A DNA stretch of 64,000 nt. Source: Paenibacillus sp. FSL R7-0345 (GTDB taxonomy: Bacteria > Bacillota > Bacilli > Paenibacillales > Paenibacillaceae). Below, piece by piece: positions 52,744 through 61,607 of the stretch (the first letter of the stretch is position 1; each line of letters begins with the position of its first letter). The notes below the pieces were generated by a model that was not told the DNA's origin, did no database searches, and was given only the letters and a program-made list of their open reading frames with translations. A program made the translations under genes and the position numbers. The stretch lies in the NCBI RefSeq assembly GCF_038595055.1, contig NZ_CP152002.1:4446501-4510500 (forward strand), in the 5' to 3' direction.

Positions 52744-53337
52744 TCATTGTCTGCGGTAACGGTTAAGCCGGGTTAGTAAAAAGATGGACAACGCCACACC
52801 CAGCATAGATAATACCATCCAGTATTGCGGATGCGTCGGCCCAATGTTCACCACCAGCGGCTCAATGATGCCGCCTCCGGATTCTGTAGCGGGATAGGAA
52901 GAAGTCCACTCCAGTGTTAGTCCCGCTACACCTGACTCAATAATACCGCTCTGTGCCGAGCTCGTATTGGCAGGCGTCTTGAACAGGGTAAAGTATAAAA
53001 AGCTTGATAAAAATACGGCCAGAAAGCAGGCGATCCACAGGCTCAGCCGGCGGCGGAACATGGTCGTGCTGCCGGCGGATTTCCCGTCCCCGGGCATCAG
53101 CCAAGGACTCTCCAGATAAATCCGCTCCATAACCTTCTGATTAACAGCTTCAGCACGTTCCGCACTGATTTCCATCCTCAGGTCCTGCATAAGCTCGTTG
53201 CTCTCCTGCCATATAGCCCATTCAGCAGCACAATAAGAACAACCGGCGATATGCCTTTCCAGCTCAATCCGCTTAGGATCAGTGGGGGGAGCGTCCCACA
53301 ACAGCGGAATGAAATCCTGCGCTTCCCTGCAGTTCAT
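52744..53337 (-). CDS. zinc-finger anti-sigma factor, membrane
   Basis: 197 residues. The N-terminal zinc anti-sigma motif is HIAGCSYC (H-x3-C-x2-C, residues 29-36). Two membrane segments follow (about 100-120 and 172-190) with an outer loop of about 50 residues between them, which may sense the envelope signal. It starts 5 nt after the sigma gene, the usual pairing for an ECF sigma factor and its inhibitor. Confidence 0.92.
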   Translation of the reverse strand: MNCREAQDFIPLLWDAPPTDPKRIELERHIAGCSYCAAEWAIWQESNELMQDLRMEISAERAEAVNQKVMERIYLESPWLMPGDGKSAGSTTMFRRRLSLWIACFLAVFLSSFLYFTLFKTPANTSSAQSGIIESGVAGLTLEWTSSYPATESGGGIIEPLVVNIGPTHPQYWMVLSMLGVALSIFLLTRLNRYRRQ

Positions 53338-53342
53338 AGGCC

Positions 53343-53930
53343 TTACACCCTCTCAGCCTGCTCTTCCACTTCAGGCTCATAAAAATAGGATTCGAGTTGG
53401 AGCTTCACACTGCTCCTTGCACGAAACAACAGTGATTTCACGGAGCTGACACTCTGATCCAAAATGACGGCAATTTCCTGATAGTCCATCTGATCGTATT
53501 CACGCAAAATCAGCGCCGAGCGCTGCTTCTCCGGGAGATTATTAATCGCTTCGCGGACCAGATTCATCCGTTCCTTGCGCAGTGCAGCCTGTTCGGGCGC
53601 TACCTCCGCCGGTGCCACAGGCGTATATCCACTCTCCTCAAGCGAGACATTCCCCGCACGGTTCTTGCGCAGCTCACTGAGCACGGTATTGCGGGCAATC
53701 GTATACAGCCATGTAGAAAACGATGCGTCCACTTCGCGGAAGGAATGGAGGCTGCGGAATGCTTTATAAAATGTCTCCGAGCAGAGATCCTCTGCGATTA
53801 GCTCCATATGCGAATTTTTGAGCATATGATACACAAAAGCCAGTATCTTTCGTTGGTATCTTCGCATCAGTTCCGAATATAGCTCTGTGTTTCCTTGCTT
53901 GATTAACTGGATCAACTGGGAATCCGTCAT
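53343..53930 (-). CDS. ECF RNA polymerase sigma factor
   Basis: 195 residues with region 2 (residues 20-90: LMRRYQRKILAFVYHMLKN, AEDLCSETFYKAFRSL, FSTWLYTIARN) and region 4 (about 118-175: INNLPEKQRSALILREYDQM, YQEIAVILDQSVSSVKSLLF). Cognate of the membrane anti-sigma next to it. Its likely promoter (53987-54014) carries the same -35 GCAACTTTT as both amidase genes, so it may control itself and those wall enzymes. Confidence 0.94.
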   Translation of the reverse strand: MTDSQLIQLIKQGNTELYSELMRRYQRKILAFVYHMLKNSHMELIAEDLCSETFYKAFRSLHSFREVDASFSTWLYTIARNTVLSELRKNRAGNVSLEESGYTPVAPAEVAPEQAALRKERMNLVREAINNLPEKQRSALILREYDQMDYQEIAVILDQSVSSVKSLLFRARSSVKLQLESYFYEPEVEEQAERV

Positions 53931-53986
53931 GGTGAGTTCGGCCCTCCTCGCCCTTGCACGTTTAGCCCCGTCCGGTCCGTAATTGT

Positions 53987-54014
53987 ATATACCGGCCTGG
54001 GATGAAAAAGTTGC
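53987..54014 (-). promoter_or_regulatory. possible autoregulated promoter of the ECF sigma gene
   Basis: Minus strand: GCAACTTTT (54006-54014), 12 bp, GGTATAT (53987-53993). The -35 is identical to that of the amidase promoters; the -10 agrees at only four of seven positions. The start codon is about 57 nt further on. Confidence 0.5.
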
Positions 54015-54311
54015 GGTGAATCCTCTAAATTTGCAATACCATAAAACGTGCAGTCAGGTTCATATAAACAACGCAATACTTCTATGTATATTCAGCGTTC
54101 CGGCAAATAAGATATGCTGTATGTAAATACAGAAATAAAAACGCATATTCATAAATTTCCAAATGAAATCTATAAACATACTTAACCAAGTATAGCATAC
54201 ATTCTATCAGGATGAAATTAGTAGAGATATGTAGATCCATTCTTTACCATAACGCTGAAAAAGTCGAAAGCCGGAAAAGCCCTGCCGCTTTAAAATAGTT
54301 TTAAGAAAGTG
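54015..54311. other. intergenic, AT-rich, nothing recognised
   Basis: Between the sigma promoter and the small RNA promoter. No ORF with a ribosome binding site and no hairpin with a T-run was seen. Confidence 0.5.
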
Positions 54312-54340
54312 TTGACAAAATGTAAACGGATACATATAAT
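54312..54340 (+). promoter_or_regulatory. consensus sigma-A promoter of the candidate small RNA
   Basis: TTGACA (54312-54317), exactly 17 bp, TATAAT (54335-54340): both boxes match the full consensus. It points to the plus strand, against all neighbouring genes. Confidence 0.9.
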
Positions 54341-54345
54341 AAAAG

Positions 54346-54442
54346 TACAGTATGGTTTCTCTCCACTCCTATCCAAACACTGTACGATTCCAATACCCAT
54401 TGTGAATTGTAGCCGCTTACTTTGTAAGCGGTTCTTTTTTTT
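54346..54442 (+). ncRNA. candidate small RNA, about 95 nt
   Basis: Starts just after the consensus promoter and ends in the hairpin CCGCTTAC / GTAAGCGG (54413-54431) with TTCTTTTTTTT. Near the 5' end a stem GTACAGT / ACTGTAC (54345-54385) holds a pyrimidine-rich loop (CTCTCCACTCCTATCC), which could pair with Shine-Dalgarno sequences. No ORF with a start signal lies in it, and the next feature downstream on this strand is another terminator. So it is a stand-alone transcript, not a leader. Confidence 0.75.
54413..54442 (+). terminator. terminator of the candidate small RNA
   Basis: Perfect 8-bp stem with TTT loop and a run of eight T (interrupted by one C near its start). Confidence 0.9.
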
Positions 54443-54493
54443 GTTAAAAATCTTTTTCCAGCTCTCCCCCTTGCCTTCTCTTGGTCATATAAT

Positions 54494-54538
54494 TAAAAAG
54501 AGCGCATACCGGCTTGGACCGGCATGCGCTCTTTTTTT
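54494..54538. terminator. bidirectional terminator after tyrA
   Basis: Stem AAAGAGCGCAT-CCGG / CCGG-ATGCGCTCTTT with loop CTTGGA; T-runs on both strands. It ends the trp-hisC-tyrA unit on the minus strand. Confidence 0.93.
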
Positions 54539-54560
54539 ACGACGACAGCTATGCTGTCCT

Positions 54561-55655
54561 CTATACGTATACTGTGTAATCGTTATGCTGCAGAAGCACC
54601 TTGGCCCGCTCCATGTCGCTCTCCTGGCGGAACGACAGGCGCATGATCCCCGGCACATCCTCCCGGCTCTCAATAATCTGCACGTTGCTGAGGTTGATGC
54701 CCTGATCCCCGAGCTCGGTGGCGATCCGGCCGATAATCCCCGGATGATCGGGAACATCGATATGCAGATCGAACAGCGGGGCAATCATACCCTTACGCCG
54801 TTCCGGCAGCTGGCTGCGGAAGCCGCCCGCTTCATGGAAGGCTTCCTCTATGCCGGCCCCGTCTGAGCGCTCCAGCATCTGAATGAAGGAGGAGACCTCC
54901 TCGTTCCAGTCCTTAAGCAGCCGCAGCATCACCGAACGGTTATTCAGCAGGATATCGCGCCAGATAATCGGATCACTGGAGGCAATCCGGGTTATATCGC
55001 GGAATCCCCCGGCAGCCAGCGTGCTGTATAGCGAATCCTCAGAATCATAAGCATGTACCTGATTCACAAGAGCAACAGCGATAATATGCGGCAGATGGCT
55101 GATAGCCCCGACAATTTCATCATGACGTTCCGGATCGAGCCGGACGATCTGAGCTCTCGTATGTATTAACAGGGATTTCAGCGCCTCATAGGCTTCGTCC
55201 GGCACGCCCGGCGGCGGGGTCAGCACATAGTAGGCATTCTCAAACAGCAGGGATGAAGCTGCTTCCACACCGGACCGTTCCGAGCCGGCCATCGGATGGC
55301 CGCCAATGAAATGAACACCGGGAATATCCAGGGATACCGCACAGGCCGCGATGCTGGCTTTGGTGCTGCCTACATCTGTAATGATACAGCCCGGCTTGAG
55401 CGGAAGCCTGCTCAGCTGCTGCAAATACTCTTCCAGCATACCGACCGGTACGCACAGGAAGATATAATCGGCGTCAAGCGCCGCTTCCTCAACAGAAAGC
55501 GTAGCCTGATCCACTACGCCCCGGCTGACATATTTAACTGCAGATTCAGGACGGTGGGCATGGCCGACGACGGTCAGGCCCTCCTTGCCTTTGAAGCAAA
55601 GGGCCAGTGAGCCTCCGATCAGACCGACACCGAAGATTGCTATTTTTGTCGTCAT
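54561..55655 (-). CDS. tyrA: prephenate dehydrogenase
   Basis: Tyrosine branch: oxidises prephenate to 4-hydroxyphenylpyruvate. 364 residues: NAD-binding IAIFGVGLIGGSLALCFKG at the start, the catalytic region VHFIGGHPMAGSERSGVEAA, helical dimer domain, and a C-terminal ACT domain (about 290-364, FDLHIDVPDHPGIIGRIATE) for tyrosine control. Last gene of the supraoperon in this window; aroE, which follows in B. subtilis, is not here. Confidence 0.96.
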   Translation of the reverse strand: MTTKIAIFGVGLIGGSLALCFKGKEGLTVVGHAHRPESAVKYVSRGVVDQATLSVEEAALDADYIFLCVPVGMLEEYLQQLSRLPLKPGCIITDVGSTKASIAACAVSLDIPGVHFIGGHPMAGSERSGVEAASSLLFENAYYVLTPPPGVPDEAYEALKSLLIHTRAQIVRLDPERHDEIVGAISHLPHIIAVALVNQVHAYDSEDSLYSTLAAGGFRDITRIASSDPIIWRDILLNNRSVMLRLLKDWNEEVSSFIQMLERSDGAGIEEAFHEAGGFRSQLPERRKGMIAPLFDLHIDVPDHPGIIGRIATELGDQGINLSNVQIIESREDVPGIMRLSFRQESDMERAKVLLQHNDYTVYV

Positions 55656-55703
55656 ATCTAAGCACTACCTGCCTTCTATTGTTTCGTCTAAGAATGTATG
55701 CTG

Positions 55704-56801
55704 TTACGCCCGCACTTCCTGCTCGGACAGCGTCTGCTCCAGGGCAGTAATAAATGCCTTGTTCTGCTCGGCAGATCCGACAGTCACACGGATATAATTC
55801 GGGTACAGGCGGTGGCCGGCCCGGACAATAATACCGAGACGCAGCAGCGCATCAAATACCTCTACTGCCGGTTTACGTACATCCACCATGATGAAATTGC
55901 CGTTCGCCGGGAAGGAGCGGAGACCCAGACGCCGGAATTCACCCTGCAGCTGTACAATCCCCTCACTGTTAAGACGGCGGCATTCAGCCACATAATCCTG
56001 ATCAGCCAGCGCGGCCAAGGCTCCGGCCTGAGCCAGACGGGATGTGTTGAACGGCTCGCGCACCTTGTTGATCAGATTGATAATCTGCGGGCTGGCCACA
56101 CCATATCCGATGCGCAGGGCTGCGAGGCCGTAAATCTTGGAGAAGGTCCGCAGCACAACCAGATTAGGATATTGCTCCAGCAGCTTGATACCATCCGAGT
56201 AGGACGCATCTGTCACATATTCAAAATAGGCTTCATCCAGCACTACCATTACTCCGGCAGGTACTGCATCCAGGAACTTAACCAGTGCATCGTGCGGGAC
56301 GATCGTTCCGGTCGGGTTGTTCGGATTGCAGATCCAGATGACCTTGGTCTTGTCTGTAACACGGGCAAGCATGCCGTCAAGGTCGTGAGTTCCGTCTGCC
56401 AGCGGGACTTCAATGGTCACAGCCCCTTCAATATCCGCATTGCTCTTATATACGGAGAAGGTCTGATCAGCCATGATTGTCTCGTCACCCGGCAGGAAAA
56501 AGGCACGGCAGATCAGCGCAATAATTTCGTCCGAACCGCAGCCGAAAATAATATTCTCGCTCTGCACGCCGAGATGTCCGGCCAGTGCGGCTGTCAAATC
56601 AGCAGCTGAGCCGTCGGGATACAGAAACAGATTATCGAGGTCTGCGATTATGGCTGCTTTGGCACTCGGCGAAGCCCCGTAAGGATTTTCATTGGATGCA
56701 AGCTTGATTACCTCTTCCAGGCCAAGCTCTTTTTTTACCTCATCAATGGGTTTTCCCGGTTTGTAGACAGGAAGGTTAACGATATTTGGTTTCGGATTCA
56801 T
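55704..56801 (-). CDS. hisC: histidinol-phosphate/aromatic aminotransferase
   Basis: 365 residues, PLP aminotransferase class I/II. The PLP lysine is in VVLRTFSKIYGLAALRIGYG; ICNPNNPTGTIVP and LDEAYFEYV are the other cofactor segments. In Bacillus this enzyme serves both histidine and Phe/Tyr synthesis, which explains its place between trpA and tyrA. Confidence 0.96.
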   Translation of the reverse strand: MNPKPNIVNLPVYKPGKPIDEVKKELGLEEVIKLASNENPYGASPSAKAAIIADLDNLFLYPDGSAADLTAALAGHLGVQSENIIFGCGSDEIIALICRAFFLPGDETIMADQTFSVYKSNADIEGAVTIEVPLADGTHDLDGMLARVTDKTKVIWICNPNNPTGTIVPHDALVKFLDAVPAGVMVVLDEAYFEYVTDASYSDGIKLLEQYPNLVVLRTFSKIYGLAALRIGYGVASPQIINLINKVREPFNTSRLAQAGALAALADQDYVAECRRLNSEGIVQLQGEFRRLGLRSFPANGNFIMVDVRKPAVEVFDALLRLGIIVRAGHRLYPNYIRVTVGSAEQNKAFITALEQTLSEQEVRA

Positions 56802-56856
56802 CTGTAGTCCTCACTCTCCGTGAATAGTTAAGGCCTGTATCAGATCAGGCTGACTG

Positions 56857-57678
56857 TTATGCTTTTAATTGTGCCACAAATTCACGAATTTGCAACAGCC
56901 CGTCACTGCGGGTGGCAGGGTTATCCAGCAGCGGGATGACCTCTTCCACCTTGCGGACGATTGCACTGCCTACTACAACACCGTCGCAAATCTGTGCAAA
57001 GCGGGCTACCTGCTCGCCGGTGGATATTCCGAAGCCTACAGCTACCGGCAGATCTGTTGCACGGCGTACTGAGGCAATAAACTCATCAACACCGCTATGA
57101 AATGAGGACCGTTCCCCCGTCACACCAAGCGAGGAGACGCAATAAACAAAACCGCTCGCGCCGGATACGATCCGTTCAATCCGCTCACTGGAGGTTGGCG
57201 CAACCAGCGGAATGAGATTCACGCCTGCTTCACGGCTGCGCCGCCGCATGTCCTCTGACTCCTCTACAGGGAGATCAGGAATGATCAGTCCGCTGATCTC
57301 ATGTGTATCCAGCTCGGCAAAAAAGGTATCGAGGCCCATCTGCAGCACCGGATTGTAATAGGTGAACAGGATGAAGGGCAGTTTGCTGCCATTCTGCCGG
57401 GCTCTCAGTGCAGTCTCCATACAGGTGCGGAGGTGAACCTTGCCGCGCAGCGCTCTGGATGAAGCCCGTTGGATCACCGGACCGTCGGCCAGCGGATCGG
57501 AATAGGGAACGCCAAGCTCCAGGACATCCGCTCCGGCTGCCTCAAGCTCAGCGATAATATCAAGCGTGGTTTCAAGATCAGGATCACCTACGGTCAAAAA
57601 AGGGATCAGGGCCGTTTTGCCTTCCGCCTTAAGCTTCCGGAAAGCCACATCCATCCGGTTTGTCGTTTCTGTGGTCAT
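56857..57678 (-). CDS. trpA: tryptophan synthase alpha chain
   Basis: 273 residues, TIM barrel. Catalytic residues lie in LELGVPYSDPLADGPVIQ and the later FVYCVSSLGVTGERSSF. Overlaps the trpB stop by 1 nt in TAATG. Confidence 0.97.
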   Translation of the reverse strand: MTTETTNRMDVAFRKLKAEGKTALIPFLTVGDPDLETTLDIIAELEAAGADVLELGVPYSDPLADGPVIQRASSRALRGKVHLRTCMETALRARQNGSKLPFILFTYYNPVLQMGLDTFFAELDTHEISGLIIPDLPVEESEDMRRRSREAGVNLIPLVAPTSSERIERIVSGASGFVYCVSSLGVTGERSSFHSGVDEFIASVRRATDLPVAVGFGISTGEQVARFAQICDGVVVGSAIVRKVEEVIPLLDNPATRSDGLLQIREFVAQLKA

Positions 57679-58874
57679 TACAAATCCGCCCCTTCCGTAT
57701 AAGCCATAATGGACTCCACGTCTTTGTCCCCGCGTCCGGAAAGGCAGATTACCACGATGTCATCCTGTCTGAGGCCGGGAGCTATCTTCGCAACGTGAGC
57801 GATGGCATGCGCCGATTCCAGTGCCGGGATGATGCCTTCCGTTACACACAGCAGCTTAAGCGCGTCGAGCGCTTCCTTATCGGTAACAGGGACATACTCA
57901 GCCCGTTCGATATCCTTGAGATAAGAATGCTCCGGACCAACTCCCGGATAATCCAGACCTGCCGAAATGGAATGGGCTTCGGTAACCTGACCGTATTCAT
58001 CCTGCAGCAGATAACTCATCGAGCCCTGGAACACCCCGTGGGAGCCTTTGCTCATGGTTGCCGCATGGAACGGAGTATCGACACCCTTGCCGGCAGCTTC
58101 CACCCCGATCATGCCTACACGCTCATCTTCCATGAACGGGTAGAACATGCCGATGGCATTGCTGCCGCCGCCGACAGCGGCCACCAGCAGATCCGGCAGA
58201 CGGCCTTCGGCCTCCAGGATCTGACGCCGCGTTTCATCGCCGATAACACGCTGGAAATTACGGACCATCATCGGGTAAGGGTGAGGGCCGACTGCCGAGC
58301 CCAGAATATAGAAGGTATCCTCAACATTGCTGACCCAGTAACGCAGCGCTTCATTACCCGCATCCTTAAGGGTACGTGAACCGGAAGTCACAGGGATAAC
58401 CTCAGCGCCAAGCAGCTTCATGCGGAACACATTAAGCGCCTGGCGGCGGGTATCCTCTTCGCCCATGAACACTTTGCATTCCATACCCAGTAGTGCCGCC
58501 ACCGTTGCGGTAGCTACCCCATGCTGGCCGGCGCCTGTTTCGGCGATAACCTTGGTTTTGCCCATCTTTTTGGCCAGAATCCCCTGCCCGATTGCATTAT
58601 TAATTTTATGGGCTCCGGTATGGTTGAGATCCTCACGTTTAAGATAGATCTTAGCCCCGCCGAGTTCCTTAGTGAGCCGCTCAGCATAGTACAGGGGAGT
58701 TTCACGTCCGGAATACTGTTTCAACAAATACTCTATTTCTTCCTGAAAAGCCGGGTCTGCCGAAAATTTGGCATAAGACTCCTCCAGCTCAATCAGTGCA
58801 TTCATCAAGGTTTCAGGAACGAAGCGGCCTCCGAAAGAACCAAAACGGCCGAATTTGTCCGGTACTTGTATCAT
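57678..58874 (-). CDS. trpB: tryptophan synthase beta chain
   Basis: 398 residues. The PLP lysine is in [18 protein letters not shown], phosphate-binding loop [14 protein letters not shown]. Overlaps the trpF stop by 4 nt (ATGA). Confidence 0.98.
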   Translation of the reverse strand: MIQVPDKFGRFGSFGGRFVPETLMNALIELEESYAKFSADPAFQEEIEYLLKQYSGRETPLYYAERLTKELGGAKIYLKREDLNHTGAHKINNAIGQGILAKKMGKTKVIAETGAGQHGVATATVAALLGMECKVFMGEEDTRRQALNVFRMKLLGAEVIPVTSGSRTLKDAGNEALRYWVSNVEDTFYILGSAVGPHPYPMMVRNFQRVIGDETRRQILEAEGRLPDLLVAAVGGGSNAIGMFYPFMEDERVGMIGVEAAGKGVDTPFHAATMSKGSHGVFQGSMSYLLQDEYGQVTEAHSISAGLDYPGVGPEHSYLKDIERAEYVPVTDKEALDALKLLCVTEGIIPALESAHAIAHVAKIAPGLRQDDIVVICLSGRGDKDVESIMAYTEGADL

Positions 58875-59551
58875 GATTGCTTCACCCTTTCCATGAAAGA
58901 AGTCATTTTGGCAATATCTTTTATTCCGCTGCTCTCCACACCGCTGGAAACATCCACTCCGTCAGGACTGTAGCTCTTCAGGAGTTCACCCACATTATCC
59001 GGATGAAGCCCGCCGGCGACAAATAAAGGCAGGCCGTGCCTGGCGGCAGCCTGCTGGAAGAAGGGAATCCGGTCCCAGTCAAAGGTACGGCCGGAGCCGC
59101 CGCTTGCCTGCGGATCATACGTGTCCAGCAGCAGTCCGTCAACAGTGTCCGCATAGCTGTCCACAATGCTTCCGCTCTCAGTGCCTGCCGCTTGTCCGCT
59201 GCCGGTCACAGTAATCGCTTTCCACACCTTCGCCTGAGGAAAAGCCTGCTTGACCTTTCTGCAGTACTCCGGACTCTCCTGACCGTGCAGCTGGATGACA
59301 TCCAGCGGGACAACGGCCAGGAGCTCCTGCAGCTCCTGCAGCTCAGGATTGACAAATACTCCGGCCGCTCCGGGAGGCTTGCCATTCTCCCAGCCGGACA
59401 GCTCGGCAGCCAGCAGAGCTGCCTGTTCAGCTGTGACTCTGCGGCGGCTGGGCGCAAATACAAAGCCAATGTAATCGAGCGGTAATGACTTCATAGATTT
59501 TAGCACTTCAACGTCCTGAAGTCCACAGATTTTTACCAGCGCTTCAGCCAT
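58871..59551 (-). CDS. trpF: phosphoribosylanthranilate isomerase
   Basis: 226 residues from the ATG at 59551, which lies inside the end of trpC (overlap 8 nt); a longer frame from 59614 would begin inside trpC. Motifs: [14 protein letters not shown] at the start, [49 protein letters not shown] and the C-terminal [10 protein letters not shown]. Confidence 0.96.
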   Translation of the reverse strand: MAEALVKICGLQDVEVLKSMKSLPLDYIGFVFAPSRRRVTAEQAALLAAELSGWENGKPPGAAGVFVNPELQELQELLAVVPLDVIQLHGQESPEYCRKVKQAFPQAKVWKAITVTGSGQAAGTESGSIVDSYADTVDGLLLDTYDPQASGGSGRTFDWDRIPFFQQAAARHGLPLFVAGGLHPDNVGELLKSYSPDGVDVSSGVESSGIKDIAKMTSFMERVKQS

Positions 59552-60374
59552 GCAGGGCACGATCCTTTCCTGCAGTAACCGGTCCGAGCAGCCCGTATAC
59601 GGCTTTTTCCACATTATCCTGCCGCATCAGGTATTCCCCGACGAGCACGCCGATAGCACCGCTTGTGCTTAAATAATCAATATCAGCAGGACCGGCAATT
59701 CCGCTCTCGCTGATTACAGGCACACCGGCCGGCACCAGAGCCGCCAGCTCTGCCGTTGTCTCCAGACGTGTCTCAAACGTGCGCAGATTACGGTTATTAA
59801 TGCCCAGCAGCACGTGCGGCTTTTCTATTTTACCGGTGCTTATCACCCTTTCGAGTTCACTCTGGTCATGGATCTCAATCAGCACATCCAGACCGAGGGA
59901 AGCTGCCAAATCTGTGAAGAAAGCCAGCTGCTCTGCTGTCAGAATCGCCGCAATCAGCAGTATGGCATCCGCACCCAGTATCCGCGCTTCGTAAATCTGG
60001 CGCTCATCAATGATAAAATCCTTGCGCAGCAGCGGAAGGCTCACCGCTTCTCTCACCTGCTGGAGGAATGTATTGCTGCCCTGGAAATAGTCCTGATCCG
60101 TCAGCACCGACAGACAGTCGGCTCCGCCAGCTTCATATCCCCGGGCAATAGAGACCGGATCAAAGTCCTCACGAATCAGACCCTTGGATGGTGAAGCCTT
60201 TTTCACCTCGGCAATCAGCCCCATCTCCCGGTTGCGGCGCTTCACCAGCGCCTCCCGGAACCCCTTCGTAGCCGGTAGACCGGCTATAACCTCCTCAGCC
60301 GCTGTTATAGAGAACACCTTGCCCAGAGCTTCAACCTCTTTCACTTTGGTAGCGACAATTTTATCAAGATACAT
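59544..60374 (-). CDS. trpC: indole-3-glycerol-phosphate synthase
   Basis: About 276 residues. Catalytic motifs: GLIAEVKKASPSKGLIREDF, CLSVLTDQDYFQGS, PLLRKDFIIDERQIYEAR and the C-terminal ISESGIAGPADI. The ATG at 60374 has AAAGGAG 7 nt before it and overlaps the trpD end by 11 nt; the TTG at 60380 is less likely. Confidence 0.96.
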   Translation of the reverse strand: MYLDKIVATKVKEVEALGKVFSITAAEEVIAGLPATKGFREALVKRRNREMGLIAEVKKASPSKGLIREDFDPVSIARGYEAGGADCLSVLTDQDYFQGSNTFLQQVREAVSLPLLRKDFIIDERQIYEARILGADAILLIAAILTAEQLAFFTDLAASLGLDVLIEIHDQSELERVISTGKIEKPHVLLGINNRNLRTFETRLETTAELAALVPAGVPVISESGIAGPADIDYLSTSGAIGVLVGEYLMRQDNVEKAVYGLLGPVTAGKDRALHG

Positions 60375-61404
60375 AGTCAAGCTCCTTTGTCATGGCTTTC
60401 AGCTGCTCCAGCTTGAGCAGCGCTTTGCCGGAATCGATCATCTGGCGCGCCTGCGCCACACCTTCACTCAGGCTATCCGCCAGCCCGGCAACATAGATGC
60501 AGGCTCCCGAATTGGCCAGAACAATATCACGGTACGGGGTAAGCTCTCCCTGCAGCACAGCTGTAATGATGGCCGCATTCTCGGCTGCATCACCGCCGAG
60601 CACAGCCTCCAGCGGATGACGGCTGAGGCCGAGGGCTTCCGGCGTAATTTCATACGTGGTTACTATCCCGTTCTTTAACTCCGATACCTGTGTAGGTGCC
60701 GATATGCTGATTTCATCAAGGCCGTCCAGACTGCTTACGATCATCGCCCGCTTGGAGCCCAGCTCCTTCAGCACATTAGCTACAATCTCCGTCTTATTCC
60801 GGTCATAGATGCCCATCAGCTGCCGGTCAGCGCCCGCCGGGTTGGTCAGCGGACCCAGCATATTGAATACGGTCCGCACGCCAAGCTCACGGCGCGGAGC
60901 TGCGGCATACTTCATGGACGGATGATAAATCTGCGCGAACAGGAAGCAGATTCCGATAGTGTCCAGGCACTGGCGGGCCTGCTCTGCATTCAGATGAATG
61001 TTCACACCCAGCGCTTCCAGCACATCCGCACTGCCTGCTCTGCCGGAGGCGGAGCGGTTGCCGTGCTTCGCGACGCGTACAGAAGCCGCTGAGGAGATAA
61101 TGGCAGAAGCCGTGGAAATGTTAAACTTGTGAATGCCTGATCCGCCGGTACCGCAGGTATCCAGCAGCCGGGTGCGCTCTGTAAGCACCGGCGTTCCAAA
61201 TCCGCGCATCGCCTCGGCAAAGCCGGTAATCTCTTCAACGGTCTCGCCCTTAATCCGCAGTGCGGTCAGCAAGGCGCCGATCTGCGCCGCCGAGGCGGTT
61301 CCGTTCATAATAGTTCCCATTATTTCACGGGCCTGCGCCCGGCTGAGGTCGTTTCCTTCGATCAATCCCGCAATTCCTGATTGTATTAACTGGCTTGCTT
61401 CCAT
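60364..61404 (-). CDS. trpD: anthranilate phosphoribosyltransferase
   Basis: 346 residues from the ATG at 61404, which has TAGGAGGAC before it. Motifs: LLDTCGTGGSGIHKFNIST, VAKHGNRSASGRAGSADVLE, LGPLTNPAGADRQLMGIYD. The frame stays open upstream through two 66-bp repeats (to 61569), adding 55 repetitive residues that no TrpD has; those codons are read as non-coding here. Confidence 0.96.
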   Translation of the reverse strand: MEASQLIQSGIAGLIEGNDLSRAQAREIMGTIMNGTASAAQIGALLTALRIKGETVEEITGFAEAMRGFGTPVLTERTRLLDTCGTGGSGIHKFNISTASAIISSAASVRVAKHGNRSASGRAGSADVLEALGVNIHLNAEQARQCLDTIGICFLFAQIYHPSMKYAAAPRRELGVRTVFNMLGPLTNPAGADRQLMGIYDRNKTEIVANVLKELGSKRAMIVSSLDGLDEISISAPTQVSELKNGIVTTYEITPEALGLSRHPLEAVLGGDAAENAAIITAVLQGELTPYRDIVLANSGACIYVAGLADSLSEGVAQARQMIDSGKALLKLEQLKAMTKELDYVS

Positions 61405-61424
61405 AGTTTTAGTCCTCCTAAAAG

Positions 61425-61587
61425 TTTTATGGAGCATTCTCTGCTCGGCTCTTCTTCGTAATAAAACTAGCTTCGAAAGCATCAGCTTAGTTTTATGGAG
61501 CATTCTCTGCTCGGCTCTTCTTCGTAATAAAACTAGCTTCGAAAGCATCAGCATAATTTTATGGAGCATTCTCTGCTCGGCTCTTCT
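61425..61587 (-). repeat. 66-bp tandem repeat, 2.5 copies, trpE-trpD gap
   Basis: Copies begin at 61425, 61491 and 61557 (plus-strand numbering), 66 bp apart, nearly identical. On the transcribed strand each holds ATGCTTTCGAAGC within AAAACT/AGTTTT and a second stem GAGCA/TGCTC. The core matches the 65-bp repeat of the proA-proC gap in the same orientation to transcription. Confidence 0.95.
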
Positions 61588-61607
61588 ATTTGCACTGACT
61601 CTCTCAC

